Source of the DNA: Streptomyces sp. G-G2
GTDB taxonomy: Bacteria; Actinomycetota; Actinomycetes; Streptomycetales; Streptomycetaceae
Assembly (NCBI RefSeq): GCF_030063135.1
Contig: NZ_JASISO010000014.1
Coordinates: forward strand, 91,794-155,793
Direction of reading: 5' to 3'
Length of the DNA stretch: 64,000 nucleotides
A program made the position numbers and the translations under genes. Shown here in pieces: positions 52,490-60,564 of this stretch. A model generated the notes under the pieces. The model did no database searches, had not been told where the DNA came from, and saw nothing but the letters and a program-made list of their open reading frames with translations. How positions within the stretch are numbered: the first letter of the stretch is position 1; the number at the start of each line of letters is the position of its first letter.

Positions 52490-53089
52490 ATGGCGAAATC
52501 CGGTACGACGACCCAGGGGCTGCGCGCGGCGATCGAGCGCAGCGGCTACTACCCGGCCCTCGTGGCCGAGGCGGTGGAGGCCGCCGTGGGCGGTGAGCCG
52601 ATCTCGTCGTACCTGGTCCACCAGGAGACCACCTTCGACTCCAACGAGGTCCGCCGCCACGTCACGGTCCTCGTGCTGACCGGCAACCGCTTCATCGTGA
52701 GCCACACCGACGAGCAGGCCGCCGACGCCGGATCGCCGTCCCCGTACGCGACCACCTCGACCGAGTCGGTCAAGGTCGCCGGGATCTCCTCCGTGGTGCT
52801 CAGCCGGGTCGTGGCCAACCCGGAGTCCTACACCCCCGGCACGCTGCCCCGCGAGGTCGTCCTGACCATCGGCTGGGGCGCGGTCTCCCGCATCGACCTG
52901 GAGCCCGCCGCCTGCGGCGACCCGAACTGCGACTCCGACCACGGCTACACCGGCAACTCCACCGCCGACGACCTCAGCCTGCGGGTCAGCGAGGCGGGCG
53001 ACGGCCCGGAAGCGGTGCGCCAGACCCTGCTCTTCGCGCAGGCGCTCTCCGAGGCCACGGCGGCCACGTCCGCACCGGCCGCCCGCTGA
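52490..53089 (+). CDS. DUF5998 family protein
   Basis: This 199-residue protein of the actinobacterial DUF5998 family contains SYLVHQETTFDSNEVRRH and LTGNRFIVSHTDE, strands typical of a small phosphatase-like or PH-like fold. A short acidic Cys-containing segment CGDPNCDSDHGYTG may bind a metal. Role unknown. TAGGAT (52477-52482) lies 7 nt before ATG 52490, so I chose this start over ATG 52481, which lies inside the hexamer. It overlaps the next gene by 1 nt (TGATG), so the two are co-translated. Confidence 0.87.
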   Translation: MAKSGTTTQGLRAAIERSGYYPALVAEAVEAAVGGEPISSYLVHQETTFDSNEVRRHVTVLVLTGNRFIVSHTDEQAADAGSPSPYATTSTESVKVAGISSVVLSRVVANPESYTPGTLPREVVLTIGWGAVSRIDLEPAACGDPNCDSDHGYTGNSTADDLSLRVSEAGDGPEAVRQTLLFAQALSEATAATSAPAAR

Positions 53090-54300
53090 TGGCGTACTCC
53101 GCGGCGCAGAACTGGCAGGAGCAGGAGCCGGAGCTGCTGGACCTGTCCGGCGCGCCCGTCCCGCACTACGGCACCGGCTCGCTCGCCGATCTGCTGCCCA
53201 CCCTCGCGGCTGGCCAGGGCGTGCCCGGCCTGACCGCGGGCATCGCCGAGCTGACCCCGGCCGACCGGAACTGCGTGTTCCTGATCGACGGGCTCGGCTG
53301 GGAGCAGATCAAGGCCCACCCGGCCGAGGCCCCGTTCCTGACCTCCCTGCTCGGCAGCTCGCGCGGCGGCACCGGCCGCCCCATCACCGCGGGCTTCCCG
53401 GCGACCACCGCCACCTCGCTGGCCTCCGTCGGCACCGGCTTGCCGCCCGCCGCGCACGGCCTGCCCGGCTACGCGGTGCGCAACCCGGCGAGCGGCGAGC
53501 TGATGAACCAGCTGCGCTGGAAGCCCTGGACCCAGCCCAAGACCTGGCAGCCGTACCCCACCGTCTTCCAGCTGGCGGACGCCGCCGGGGTCGCCACCTC
53601 GCAGGTCACCTCGCCGGACTTCCAGCACACTCCGCTCACCAAGATCGCGCTGAGCGGCGGCAGCTTCCACGGCCGGATCACCGGCGAGGACCGGATGGAC
53701 CTCGCGGCCCTGCGGCTCGCCGCCGGGGACCGCTCCCTCGTCTACACGTACTACAGCGAACTGGACGGCTCCGGTCACCGCTTCGGCGTGGACTCCGACG
53801 CCTGGCGCGGCCAGCTGATGTACGTCGACCGGCTGGTCCAGCGCCTCGCCGAGCAGCTCCCGCCGCGCTCCGCGCTCTACGTCACCGCCGACCACGGGAT
53901 GGTCGACATCCCCTTCGAGGAAGACGCGCGGATCGACTACGACGAGGACTGGGAACTGGGCGCGGGCGTGGCCCTGCTGGGCGGCGAGGGCCGGGCGCGG
54001 CACGTGTACGCCGTCCCGGGCGCGCAGGCCGACGTACTCACCGTGTGGCGCGAGGTGCTCGGCGACCGGTTCTGGATCGCGAGCCGCGAGGAGGCCCTGG
54101 AACTGGGCTGGTTCGGTCCCCCCGGATTCTGCGACGAGCGGGTGCTCGGGCGGATCGGCGACGTGATCGCCGCCGCGCAGGCGGACGTCGCGATCACCGC
54201 CTCCCGGACCGAGCCCAACGAGTCGGCCCTCGCGGGCATGCACGGCTCGATGACCGCCGCGGAGCAGCTCGTCCCGCTGCTGGAGATCCGCTCCTCCTAG
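53089..54300 (+). CDS. alkaline-phosphatase-superfamily nucleotide pyrophosphatase/phosphodiesterase
   Basis: This 403-residue cytoplasmic protein of the NPP/type I phosphodiesterase family shows the metal-binding and catalytic pattern of the alkaline phosphatase superfamily: Asp in VFLIDGLGW, the nucleophilic Thr in FPATTATSLASVGTG, the DGSGHRFG motif and ADHGMVDIP, with a final His in GMHGS. It should hydrolyse a nucleotide or other phosphodiester. Translation is coupled to the DUF5998 gene by a TGATG overlap, implying a shared function. Confidence 0.9.
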   Translation: MAYSAAQNWQEQEPELLDLSGAPVPHYGTGSLADLLPTLAAGQGVPGLTAGIAELTPADRNCVFLIDGLGWEQIKAHPAEAPFLTSLLGSSRGGTGRPITAGFPATTATSLASVGTGLPPAAHGLPGYAVRNPASGELMNQLRWKPWTQPKTWQPYPTVFQLADAAGVATSQVTSPDFQHTPLTKIALSGGSFHGRITGEDRMDLAALRLAAGDRSLVYTYYSELDGSGHRFGVDSDAWRGQLMYVDRLVQRLAEQLPPRSALYVTADHGMVDIPFEEDARIDYDEDWELGAGVALLGGEGRARHVYAVPGAQADVLTVWREVLGDRFWIASREEALELGWFGPPGFCDERVLGRIGDVIAAAQADVAITASRTEPNESALAGMHGSMTAAEQLVPLLEIRSS

Positions 54301-54366
54301 CGCCCCGGCCCGCCCCGCCCCGAGGGCACACCCCTCTCGCCCGATCCGAAAGGTCCCGTACTTCCC

Positions 54367-55017
54367 ATGCCCGAGCTGGCTTTTTTCTCCGGAACCATGG
54401 ATTGCGGGAAGAGTACTTTGGCGCTCCAGATCGGGCACAACCGGTCGGCCCGCGGGCTCCAGGGCGTGATCTTCACGCGCGACGACCGTGCGGGGGAGGG
54501 CAAGCTCTCCTCCCGCTTGGGCCTGGTGACGGAGGCTGTCGAGGCGGCCCCCGGCATGGACCTGTACGCCTACCTGGTGGACCAGATGTCCAAGGGCGGC
54601 AGGGTCGACTATGTGATCGTCGACGAGGCGCAGTTCCTCGCCCCGGAGCAGATCGACCAGCTCGCGCGCGTCGTGGACGAGCTCGGCCTCGACGTCTTCG
54701 CCTTCGGCATCACCACCGACTTCCGCACCAAGCTCTTCCCGGGCTCGCAGCGGCTGATCGAACTGGCCGACCGGATCGAGGCCCTCCAGGTGGAGGCCCT
54801 GTGCTGGTGCGGCGCCCGCGCCACCCACAACGCCCGCACGGTGGGCGGCGAGATGGTGGTCGAGGGCGAGCAGGTGGTCGTCGGCGACGTCAACCGCTCC
54901 CCGCAGGAGGTCGGCTACGAGGTCCTCTGCCGCCGCCACCACCGCCGCCGCATGACCTCCGGAGCCGCGCACGCGGCCGCCATCTCCCCGGACGTCCTGC
55001 CCGTCAACCACGCCTGA
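54367..55017 (+). CDS. tdk: thymidine kinase, type II
   Basis: This 216-residue enzyme phosphorylates thymidine to dTMP in the salvage pathway. It has Walker A GTMDCGKSTL (9-18), Walker B DEAQFL, the lasso-loop region and a C-terminal zinc site built from CWCGA and CRRHH-type residues. AAAGG precedes the ATG. It follows the phosphodiesterase gene by 66 nt and may be co-transcribed with it, which would join two nucleotide-metabolism enzymes. Confidence 0.95.
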   Translation: MPELAFFSGTMDCGKSTLALQIGHNRSARGLQGVIFTRDDRAGEGKLSSRLGLVTEAVEAAPGMDLYAYLVDQMSKGGRVDYVIVDEAQFLAPEQIDQLARVVDELGLDVFAFGITTDFRTKLFPGSQRLIELADRIEALQVEALCWCGARATHNARTVGGEMVVEGEQVVVGDVNRSPQEVGYEVLCRRHHRRRMTSGAAHAAAISPDVLPVNHA

Positions 55018-55085
55018 CCGAGTTCTCGACAGGCCGCTTCGGCCCCGGCCCGCGGTTCCTGGTGCTGCCCCGCAGCGTTCTGCAG

Positions 55086-55106
55086 GCCTGACGCGGCTCT
55101 AGTGCC
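55086..55106. repeat. solo terminus of the CTAG palindromic element
   Basis: The sequence here (GCCTGACGCGGC, one T, CTAGTGCC) matches 20 of 21 bases at the right end of the element at 41231-41400 (41384-41404). No matching left half is recognisable nearby, so this is probably a remnant. It lies between the convergent tdk and DUF1326 genes. Confidence 0.6.
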
Positions 55107-55107
55107 G

Positions 55108-55761
55108 CTAGTTCGGCCCGGTCCAGTCGAAGGGGATGTGTTTGCTGGACTGGCCTTCCCGGCTCCACTGGAACCCGAAGGCGTCGGCCCGGTCCGCTGT
55201 CGAACGGCCCCAGGTCGCGACCTGGCCCGGACCGGTCTCCGAGCCCGGGAGGTTGACCGACTGGACGCGCGCCCCCTCCGGTGTCGTGGGCCCGGTCAGG
55301 GCCTTGGCGCTCGCCTCGACCCTGCCGGGAATCACGGCTTGCCAGCTCGCGAGGTCGTCCGCGACTTCGATCTCGATGGGGGCGAAGTCCATGCCGCGCA
55401 TCTCGGCGCCCATCATGCCCACCAGTTCGGCGGGCCAGCTGCCCGCCTGCCCACCGAAGATCATCTGGAGTGCTTCGCGCTGGGCGTCGTCGGCGCGCTC
55501 GTCGAGGAAGACCGCCGCGTAGGTATCGGAGTGTTCGGCCCATAGGTTGCCGACGAACGCGCCGAGCATCAGTACGTTGAGGCCGTCCAGCGGTACGTCA
55601 CCGTAACGGCCTTCGCGGATGTGCCAGGCGAGGATGCCTTCGCAGTCGCCGTCTGTGGGCAACTGGGCGAAGGAGCACGGGCAGGGCACGTCGCATTTGC
55701 AGGTGTCGAACCAGTCTCCTGTCGCGTGCCACTTCGGGACCGTCACCGTTGTCTCGGACAT
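55108..55761 (-). CDS. DUF1326 family protein
   Basis: This 217-residue protein of the DUF1326 family begins with WHATGDWFDTCKCDVPCPCSF; the CxCxxxCxC cluster is characteristic and suggests metal binding. The middle contains GLNVLMLGAFVGNLW and YAAVFLDERADDAQREAL. AAGGAGG lies before ATG 55761. Function is unknown. A DUF2182 membrane protein is encoded divergently 179 nt away; the two families often occur together, suggesting a shared role in metal handling. Confidence 0.9.
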   Translation of the reverse strand: MSETTVTVPKWHATGDWFDTCKCDVPCPCSFAQLPTDGDCEGILAWHIREGRYGDVPLDGLNVLMLGAFVGNLWAEHSDTYAAVFLDERADDAQREALQMIFGGQAGSWPAELVGMMGAEMRGMDFAPIEIEVADDLASWQAVIPGRVEASAKALTGPTTPEGARVQSVNLPGSETGPGQVATWGRSTADRADAFGFQWSREGQSSKHIPFDWTGPN

Positions 55762-55940
55762 CGCGCGCCTCCTTGTGACCGCGCGCCGGACGGCGGTTCA
55801 CGAGAGACTGGCGAAGCCCTGGGAGGCGTCACCGGTCCATGCCCGGTAGCGCAGGTCTCCACTCCAGATTGTCCCCCTCTCGCGCGAGGCCCGCAATCCG
55901 CGCGCGGGCGCCCGCGCGGTTGTCGTGATGTGCTGAGAGC

Positions 55941-56768
55941 GTGCGCCTCGACCGGCAGGCCCTTCTGCCGCCCCTGCGCCCGGCCAACTTGTTGTCGGTG
56001 CGGGAGCTGGCAGTCGCCTGGTCGCTCATGGCCGTGCTCGCGCTCTCCGCCTGGGTTCTGGTCGTCGGCCAGGCCCGCGGCATGGGAATCGAGGCGGGAA
56101 CCATGGGCATGGGCATACCGCTGTTCCTGCTGCTGTGGCTGGTCATGATGATTGCCATGATGTTCCCGTCCGTGGCGCCGGTGGCCATCACCTGGGCGCG
56201 TGCCATCAGCCGCCAGTCCACCGGGGCCGCCCGCGCGGCTCGCCTCGCGCAGTTCGTGGGCGGATACCTGCTGGCCTGGACGGCGTTCGGCATCCTCACG
56301 TACGGGATCCTGGCGGTGACCGGCAGGGTGGTGGCCGATCATCCCGGTGCCGGGCGCTGGATCGGCGCAGGCGCCTTCCTGCTCGCCGGGGTGCAGCAGC
56401 TCGGTCCGCTGAAGGACATCTGTCTGCGGCACTGCCGGAGTCCGATGGGTCAGCTCGCGAGGTACGCGGGCTTCCCGCGCAGGGCCCGCGACCTGCGGGT
56501 CGGGGCGCACCACGGTCTGTACTGCGTCGGCTGCTGCTGGGGGTTGATGATCGTCCTCATACCGCTGGGCGTCATGAACATCCTGGCGATGGCCGCGCTG
56601 GCCGTGGTGATCTTCATGGAGAAGCTGTGGCGGCGGGGCCCCCTGTTCTCGAATGTGGTCGGCGTCGCCTTCCTGGTGCTCGCGGTACTGGCACTGTTCC
56701 AGGGCTGGCTACTGCCGGGTCTCGGGCCGCCCGCGTCGCCGACGATGGACATGCCGACGCGGTCCTGA
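55941..56768 (+). CDS. DUF2182 integral membrane protein
   Basis: This 275-residue protein has about seven membrane helices and the DUF2182 hallmark LLLWLVMMIAMMFPSVAPV. Met-rich helices, a CLRHCRSP motif and HHGLYCVGCCWGLM suggest binding of a soft metal such as copper. The tail ends in MDMP. GTG 55941 is the first in-frame start and has a weak GAGAG before it. It is divergent from the DUF1326 gene and convergent with the M4 protease gene. Confidence 0.9.
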   Translation: MRLDRQALLPPLRPANLLSVRELAVAWSLMAVLALSAWVLVVGQARGMGIEAGTMGMGIPLFLLLWLVMMIAMMFPSVAPVAITWARAISRQSTGAARAARLAQFVGGYLLAWTAFGILTYGILAVTGRVVADHPGAGRWIGAGAFLLAGVQQLGPLKDICLRHCRSPMGQLARYAGFPRRARDLRVGAHHGLYCVGCCWGLMIVLIPLGVMNILAMAALAVVIFMEKLWRRGPLFSNVVGVAFLVLAVLALFQGWLLPGLGPPASPTMDMPTRS

Positions 56769-56786
56769 GCTCGGGGAACACCGGCG

Positions 56787-56816
56787 GCCGGCAGGACCCC
56801 GGAGGGCCCTGCCGGC
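56787..56816. terminator. bidirectional terminator
   Basis: A perfect 9-bp stem (GCCGGCAGG / CCTGCCGGC) with a 12-nt loop lies between the convergent DUF2182 and M4 protease genes. Confidence 0.75.
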
Positions 56817-56834
56817 GCGGGGCGTGCCGTCGGG

Positions 56835-58475
56835 TCAGTTCACGTTGACGCCGGACCAGGCCGCGGCGACGGCCTGATACTCCGCGGACGTCGATCCGTA
56901 CAGGTCGCCCGCCGCCCTGAGGGTGGCCACGCGGGCGCCCTGGTAGTCGGTGGTCGAGGTCATGTAGACGGTGAGCGCCCGGTACCAGACCTGGAGGGCC
57001 TTGTCGCGGCCGATGCCGGTGACGGTGGCGCCCGTGTAGGTGGGGCTGTTGTAGGCGACGCCGTTGATGGTCTTGGCGCCGCTGCCCTCGGACAGCAGGT
57101 AGAAGAAGTGGTTGGCGACGCCCGAGGAGTAGTGGACGTTGAGGCTGCCGACGGTGGAGGACCAGTAGTCGGCGGAGTTGCCGTCCTTGGAGGGCTTGTC
57201 CATGTAGCGCAGCGGCGTGCCGTTGCCGTTGAGGTCGATCAGTTCACCGATGAGGTAGTCGCCCTTGTCCGAGGCGAGGTTGGCGTAGAACTCCACTCCG
57301 GTGCCGAAGATGTCGGAGGTGGCCTCGTTCAGGCCGCCCGACTCGCCGGAGTAGTTCAGGCCGGCGGTGTTCGCGGTGACGCCGTGGCTCATCTCGTGGC
57401 CGGAGACGTCCAGTTCGGTCAGCGGGTGGGTGTTGCTCGCGCCGTCGCCGTACGTCATGCAGAAGCAGGAGTCGCTCCAGAACGCGTTCACGTAGTTGCG
57501 GCCGTAGTGGACCCGGCTGAAGGCGCCGACGCCGTCGTTGCGGATGCCGTTGCGGCTGAAGGTGTTCTTGTAGAAGTCCCAGGTGGCCGCCGCGCCGTAC
57601 TGGGCGTCGACCGCCGCGGACTGGCCGTTGGAGACGGTGCCGTCGCCCCAGGCGTTGTCGGCGTCGGTGTAGAGGGTTCCGTTCCCGGCGGTCTTGTTGG
57701 CGAGGTTGGTGGTGTACTGGCCCCCGCGCGTGGCGTCCTTCAACTCATAGGTGGAGCCGGTGAAGTTGGTGGTCAGCGGTACGGAGCCGACGAACACGCC
57801 CTTGCCGGTGCCGGCGGCGATGGCGCTCTGGACTCCCTCGTGGGTGGAGAGGACCTCGCCGCTCGTGGCGTCGGTGACGACGCGCTGGCTGCTGGGGGTG
57901 CCGTCGGCGCGCGTGCCCTCGACGAGGGTCTCGTACGCGAGGCGCGGGGTGCCGGACGAGGCCCAGACGACGAGACGGGCGGCCCCGGTCCGGTCGACCG
58001 AGGTGAGGGCCGGCTCGTCGGCGTCCTTGGCGATGCCGATGGTGGCCTTCACGGCGCCGGTCGCCTTGGCGGAGGCCTGCTCCGCCGAAAGCTTCGGGGC
58101 GAGCGAGGCGGGAGCGATGTCCGCCTTCGCCGCCTTGTCCACCGACTTCACGGCTCCCCTGGAGTCCTGGTGGACTATCAGGTCTCCGCCGAGTACGGGC
58201 AGGCCGCCGTAGGTGCGTTCGTAGCGCAGGTGGCGGTTGCCGTTCGCGTCGGTCAGGACGTCCTTGGCGACCAGGTTCTCCGTGCTGCCCAGTCCCAGGG
58301 CGCGGGCCGTGGCGGGGGCCTCGCTGCCGGCCTGGGCGAGCAGGGCGGCGTGCTCCTGGGCGGGGACGGGGGTGGGGGTGGGGGCGGCCTGCGCCATCCC
58401 GGCTCCGGCCTGGATGGCGCCGGCGAGCAGGGCAGAGGCTGAGAGAACGGCTCCGACTGCGAGCTTTCGCTTCAC
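56835..58475 (-). CDS. secreted M4 (thermolysin-type) metalloprotease
   Basis: This 546-residue pre-pro-enzyme has a signal peptide (about 1-31), an inhibitory FTP/PepSY propeptide (to about 215) and the M4 catalytic domain. Zinc ligands are His360 and His364 in GHEMSHGVT and Glu384 in GGLNEATSD, with catalytic Glu361; the C-terminal region has VHYSSGVANHFFYLL and GIGRDKALQVWYRAL. It should degrade proteins outside the cell. GTG 58475 is preceded by GGAAGGA and immediately gives MKRKLAVGAV, a proper signal peptide start; longer upstream frames are not convincing. No C-terminal P-domain is present. Confidence 0.95.
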   Translation of the reverse strand: MKRKLAVGAVLSASALLAGAIQAGAGMAQAAPTPTPVPAQEHAALLAQAGSEAPATARALGLGSTENLVAKDVLTDANGNRHLRYERTYGGLPVLGGDLIVHQDSRGAVKSVDKAAKADIAPASLAPKLSAEQASAKATGAVKATIGIAKDADEPALTSVDRTGAARLVVWASSGTPRLAYETLVEGTRADGTPSSQRVVTDATSGEVLSTHEGVQSAIAAGTGKGVFVGSVPLTTNFTGSTYELKDATRGGQYTTNLANKTAGNGTLYTDADNAWGDGTVSNGQSAAVDAQYGAAATWDFYKNTFSRNGIRNDGVGAFSRVHYGRNYVNAFWSDSCFCMTYGDGASNTHPLTELDVSGHEMSHGVTANTAGLNYSGESGGLNEATSDIFGTGVEFYANLASDKGDYLIGELIDLNGNGTPLRYMDKPSKDGNSADYWSSTVGSLNVHYSSGVANHFFYLLSEGSGAKTINGVAYNSPTYTGATVTGIGRDKALQVWYRALTVYMTSTTDYQGARVATLRAAGDLYGSTSAEYQAVAAAWSGVNVN

Positions 58476-59226
58476 GTAGATTCCTTCCGGATCCGACCGC
58501 GTGTGCGCGGTCGCGCCTCGCTCCGGGGCGCCGGGTAGGTGCCTGCAGGGGGCGGAACGGGCGCTGACGTGCTGCTCCGTGGGGTCGAGCGGCACCTGTC
58601 GGAGGGGAAGGACCGGCGGCGCCTCACGGGGCTGACGGAAGCATGACAATCGAGGAGGTCGAATGAACAGGTCTGTCGAGGAATTGGCGCGCTCTCGCCA
58701 CGGGAGGCCGCGCGAGTTTATTTGGGACGACGTCAGGAGATGCGGGCAATCCGGGTCAATCGGCCTGCGGGAATGATGTTCCCGGGCGTACGGGCGAGTG
58801 CGATTCGGGGAATTGGGTACCAACTCCGGCACGGCCGCGGCTGTTGCGCGCGTGTTGCGGATATGTGTACCTCTACCGGGCCTGGTTCGCAGGTGGCGGG
58901 AATTTGCCACTCCGGATGGTTGCCCGAATGCCCGGGAGTGTGTAGTGCGAATGTGAAAGGCCCGGCGGGCTAGGGCTGTTCATGGAAAAGCCTCCACGGC
59001 TCGGTGCGCCGTGGAGGCTTGCGGGGCGGTGTGGCATCGCCCTGAACAGTACTGATGGGGGGAGGGGCGTCCGGTGGGGTGTGGGGTCACTCGACGTGCT
59101 CACGTCGCGAAGGTGTCGTTCCGGCTCGGATTCCGAGTGCTTACGGGGAAACCCCGGCCTGAATTGCCGTGCGCGGCGGAAGTCTGGCGGCTTTTGCCGC
59201 GCACGGCTCGCTGAGGTGCGCGGCAC
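58476..59226. other. 751-nt intergenic region upstream of the M4 protease gene
   Basis: It holds the leftward promoter of the protease gene and, at 58988-59020, the terminator of the operon that reads in from the right. A 77-codon frame at 58740-58973 has AGGAG touching its ATG but no recognisable protein features, so I do not call it. A small inverted repeat GTGGC-8 nt-GCCAC lies near 58900. It is less GC-rich than its surroundings. Confidence 0.5.
58988..59020 (-). terminator. terminator of the leftward deacetylase/glycosyltransferase operon
   Basis: A perfect 13-bp stem (AAGCCTCCACGGC and complement) closes a 7-nt loop. Read leftward it ends in a short T-tract (CTTTTCC), about 200 nt after the glycosyltransferase stop codon. 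Confidence 0.8.
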
Positions 59227-60564
59227 TCAACTCCAGTGGGGTTCCCCGGGTATCTCGGGGGCGGGTGCTTTCCGGATCTGCTCGTTCGGAGTGGGGTGGG
59301 ACGACCATGCGAGATCCGAGTAGTAGCCGACGCCCGGCGAGAGCGCCGCGGCACGGTGGGCTTCCTCGGCCCAGATATCAGCGAGTTCCAAGCCCGACGG
59401 CGCGGGTACGCGGGCGGGGGAATCGGATTCGGTCGGGCCGACCGGGACCTGGAGGCTCCCGTAGCGCTCCATCCGCTGCCAGCGCAGACGTGATCCGGCG
59501 ATCGCGGTGAAGACCGACTGGATGACGACGAGGTACATGAGCTGGCGGTAGACGAACTGCTGGAAGGGCAGGCTCCAGAGCGGCCCGGGCCGTTCCCCGT
59601 CGAGGCGGAAGGCGTAGAGACCCATCAGGGCCTGGAGGAGCAGGAACGCGGTCCACAGTCCGAGGATGCGCAGCGGGTCCAGGAAGATCAGGCCGTAGAC
59701 CGCGAAGACGTCCACGACGGGGGCCAGTAGCGGCAGCAGGACCTGGAACATGAGCAGGTAGACCAGACCGCGCCGGCCGAGCTTGCCGGCCTGGCCGCGC
59801 TGGGCGAGCGCGCCGCGGTGCTTCCACATGGCCTGGAGGGTGCCGTAGCACCAGCGGTAGCGCTGCTTCCACAGGGCGCCGAGCGAGGCGGGCGCCTCCG
59901 TCCATGCCTTGGCGCGCTCCTCGTAGACGACGCGCCAGCCGTCGCGGCACAGGGCCATGGTCAGGTCGGTGTCCTCGGCGAGGGTGGTGTCGCTGACGCC
60001 GCCGACGCGCAGCAGAGCTTCGCGGCGGAAGGCGCCGACGGCCCCGGGGACGGTCGGCATGCATTCGGCGAGGTCGAACAGCCGTCGGTCCAGGTTGAAT
60101 CCGACGACGTACTCGATGTGCTGCCAGCGTCCCAGCAGGCCGCCCCGGTTGACGACCTTGGCGTTGCCGGAGACCGCGCCGACGCGGCGGTTGGCGAAGG
60201 GCTGGATGATCATGCGGACGGCATCCGGTTCGAAGACGGTGTCGCCGTCGACCATGACGAGCAAGTCGCAGGAGGCGGCGGCGATGCCGGTGTTGAGCGC
60301 GGCGGGCTTCCCCGCGTTCTGCTGCCGGATGACCCGGACACCGGGCAGGTGGAGGGCTTCGACGAGGTCGGCGGTGCCGTCGGTGGAGCCGTCGTCGACG
60401 ACGATGATCTCGACCGGGTGGTCGGACGCCAGGAGGGAGCGGACGGCCGCTTCGATGCCCGCGCTCTCGTTGTAGGCGGGGACGATGACGCTGACGGGTT
60501 CGGTCACCGGAGCCCCCCACGGTCTGCGGCGCATCCGTACGTGGCGCCGGGCGGCGACGAACAC
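59227..60564 (-). CDS. processive family 2 glycosyltransferase, probably the 3' part of a split gene
   Basis: This membrane enzyme of about 445 residues has a GT2 domain with VIVPAYNES, VVDDGSTDGT, MVDGDTVF, AEDTDLTM and the processive motif QRYRW, as in hyaluronan/chitin-type synthases. Four C-terminal membrane helices follow. It should polymerise or transfer a sugar at the membrane. Neither GTG 60564 nor ATG 60534 has a ribosome binding site. In-frame sequence upstream of 60564 encodes a membrane helix (ISWLLWAAGAISLLRAVAVF) but starts after a stop codon. This suggests the gene was once fused to the upstream deacetylase, from which it is now one base out of frame. Confidence 0.85.
   Translation of the reverse strand: MFVAARRHVRMRRRPWGAPVTEPVSVIVPAYNESAGIEAAVRSLLASDHPVEIIVVDDGSTDGTADLVEALHLPGVRVIRQQNAGKPAALNTGIAAASCDLLVMVDGDTVFEPDAVRMIIQPFANRRVGAVSGNAKVVNRGGLLGRWQHIEYVVGFNLDRRLFDLAECMPTVPGAVGAFRREALLRVGGVSDTTLAEDTDLTMALCRDGWRVVYEERAKAWTEAPASLGALWKQRYRWCYGTLQAMWKHRGALAQRGQAGKLGRRGLVYLLMFQVLLPLLAPVVDVFAVYGLIFLDPLRILGLWTAFLLLQALMGLYAFRLDGERPGPLWSLPFQQFVYRQLMYLVVIQSVFTAIAGSRLRWQRMERYGSLQVPVGPTESDSPARVPAPSGLELADIWAEEAHRAAALSPGVGYYSDLAWSSHPTPNEQIRKAPAPEIPGEPHWS

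Noticed and set aside
58740..58973. 77-codon + strand frame with AGGAG next to its ATG
   Set aside because: The purine stretch touches the start codon, leaving no spacing, and the product has Cys-rich, low-complexity sequence without conserved features.
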